DNA of 5,803 nucleotides from Bacteroidota bacterium (GTDB lineage Bacteria > Bacteroidota > Bacteroidia > Flavobacteriales > Flavobacteriaceae). Below, piece after piece: positions 5,482 through 5,803 of this stretch. The stretch covers positions 1 through 5,803 of the forward strand of contig JAJRSY010000193.1 of assembly GCA_024278565.1 (NCBI GenBank), given 5' to 3'. The notes beneath the pieces were generated by a model. It ran no database searches. It saw only the letters and a program-made list of their open reading frames with translations, and was not told the origin of the DNA. The position numbers and the translations under genes are program-made. The stretch's first letter is position 1, and each line of letters begins with the position of its first letter.

Positions 5482-5803
5482 CTAAAAGAGTTTTTATGTC
5501 AAGGGTATTGTTGGTAATAACATCGAACTGGTTAAGGAGTGAGTTGTATGCTTCGACCATTTCTACTGTTGATTGCTGAACATCAGACCTGTACACTATA
5601 TTTCCCTTTGTTTTTAAAAGGAAGGTTTGAAAAACTCGCTGCCTACTTTTTATTTGTGATTTGTCAAATGGCTCTGGGTGCTCAGAATCGGCCATCAGTT
5701 TTTGATTCTCTATCAAATCTTCTAAAACCAAGCGCAGATCTTCGGTGTTTTCAACCGTATAAATAGCATCAAAACGAGTTTCCAAAGCAATGAATTCAGG
5801 CCA
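5471..5803 (-). CDS. hypothetical helical protein, C-terminal part (cut by window edge)
   Basis: This frame is open from the right edge (first visible codons W-P-E-F-I-A-L-E-T-R-F) to TAA at 5473-5471. A TTG at 5785 could be read as a start, but nothing supports it because the frame continues upstream without a stop, so I treat the gene as truncated. The visible 110 residues are highly charged and predominantly helical (NTEDLRLVLEDLIENQKLM; STVEMVEAYNSLLNQF; TLDIKTLLDEK), with no membrane span in the visible part. I do not recognise the family. The last 11 bases overlap the start of the secreted NTF2-like gene, so the two are very likely cotranscribed, with this gene first. The missing N-terminal part lies beyond the window. 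Confidence 0.72.
   Translation of the reverse strand, partial: WPEFIALETRFDAIYTVENTEDLRLVLEDLIENQKLMADSEHPEPFDKSQIKSRQRVFQTFLLKTKGNIVYRSDVQQSTVEMVEAYNSLLNQFDVITNNTLDIKTLLDEK

Noticed and set aside
5539..5766. 75-codon plus-strand open frame at the right end
   Set aside because: Antisense to the minus-strand helical protein gene, which is better supported by its overlap with the next gene and its amino-acid composition.

Overview
The window looks like a chromosomal segment of a marine-type flavobacterium (Bacteroidota, Flavobacteriaceae). This rests on several observations: AT-rich DNA, A-rich leaders without clear Shine-Dalgarno sites, a Bacteroidota-type TAnnTTTG promoter element, signal peptides ending in A-x-A|Q, and proteins of familiar flavobacterial types. 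The genus cannot be fixed from the sequence.

Left part (1-3276): after a short AT-rich leader with a perfect 17-bp tandem duplication comes a large multi-spanning M28 zinc metallopeptidase. Its architecture is that of the eukaryotic ERMP1/Pff1 branch: one anchor, an exported peptidase domain, eight further membrane spans and a C-terminal exported domain. It overlaps by 8 bases an atypical short-chain dehydrogenase of the YeeZ type, which most probably starts at a TTG. The two form a likely transcription unit.

Middle (3277-4167): a small unrecognised cytosolic protein (124 aa) sits behind the best promoter match in the window and ends in a strong rho-independent terminator. Next comes a 220-bp gene-free element bounded by 28-nt imperfect inverted repeats and filled with GC-rich hairpins. 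It is probably a dispersed MITE/REP-like repeat, or a structured RNA. Every arm mismatch is a G-U wobble on the plus strand.

Right part (4168-5803): a secreted TPR protein on the plus strand converges on a two-gene minus-strand unit. That unit is the C-terminal part of an unrecognised helical protein cut by the window edge, followed by an overlapping secreted NTF2/SnoaL-like protein. The convergent gap holds a long inverted repeat whose left arm can pair in two mutually exclusive ways.

I see no tRNA, rRNA, CRISPR array, transposase, phage gene or defence system. The protein-coding content is ordinary. The features most worth follow-up are the two structured intergenic regions and the orphan 124-aa protein.
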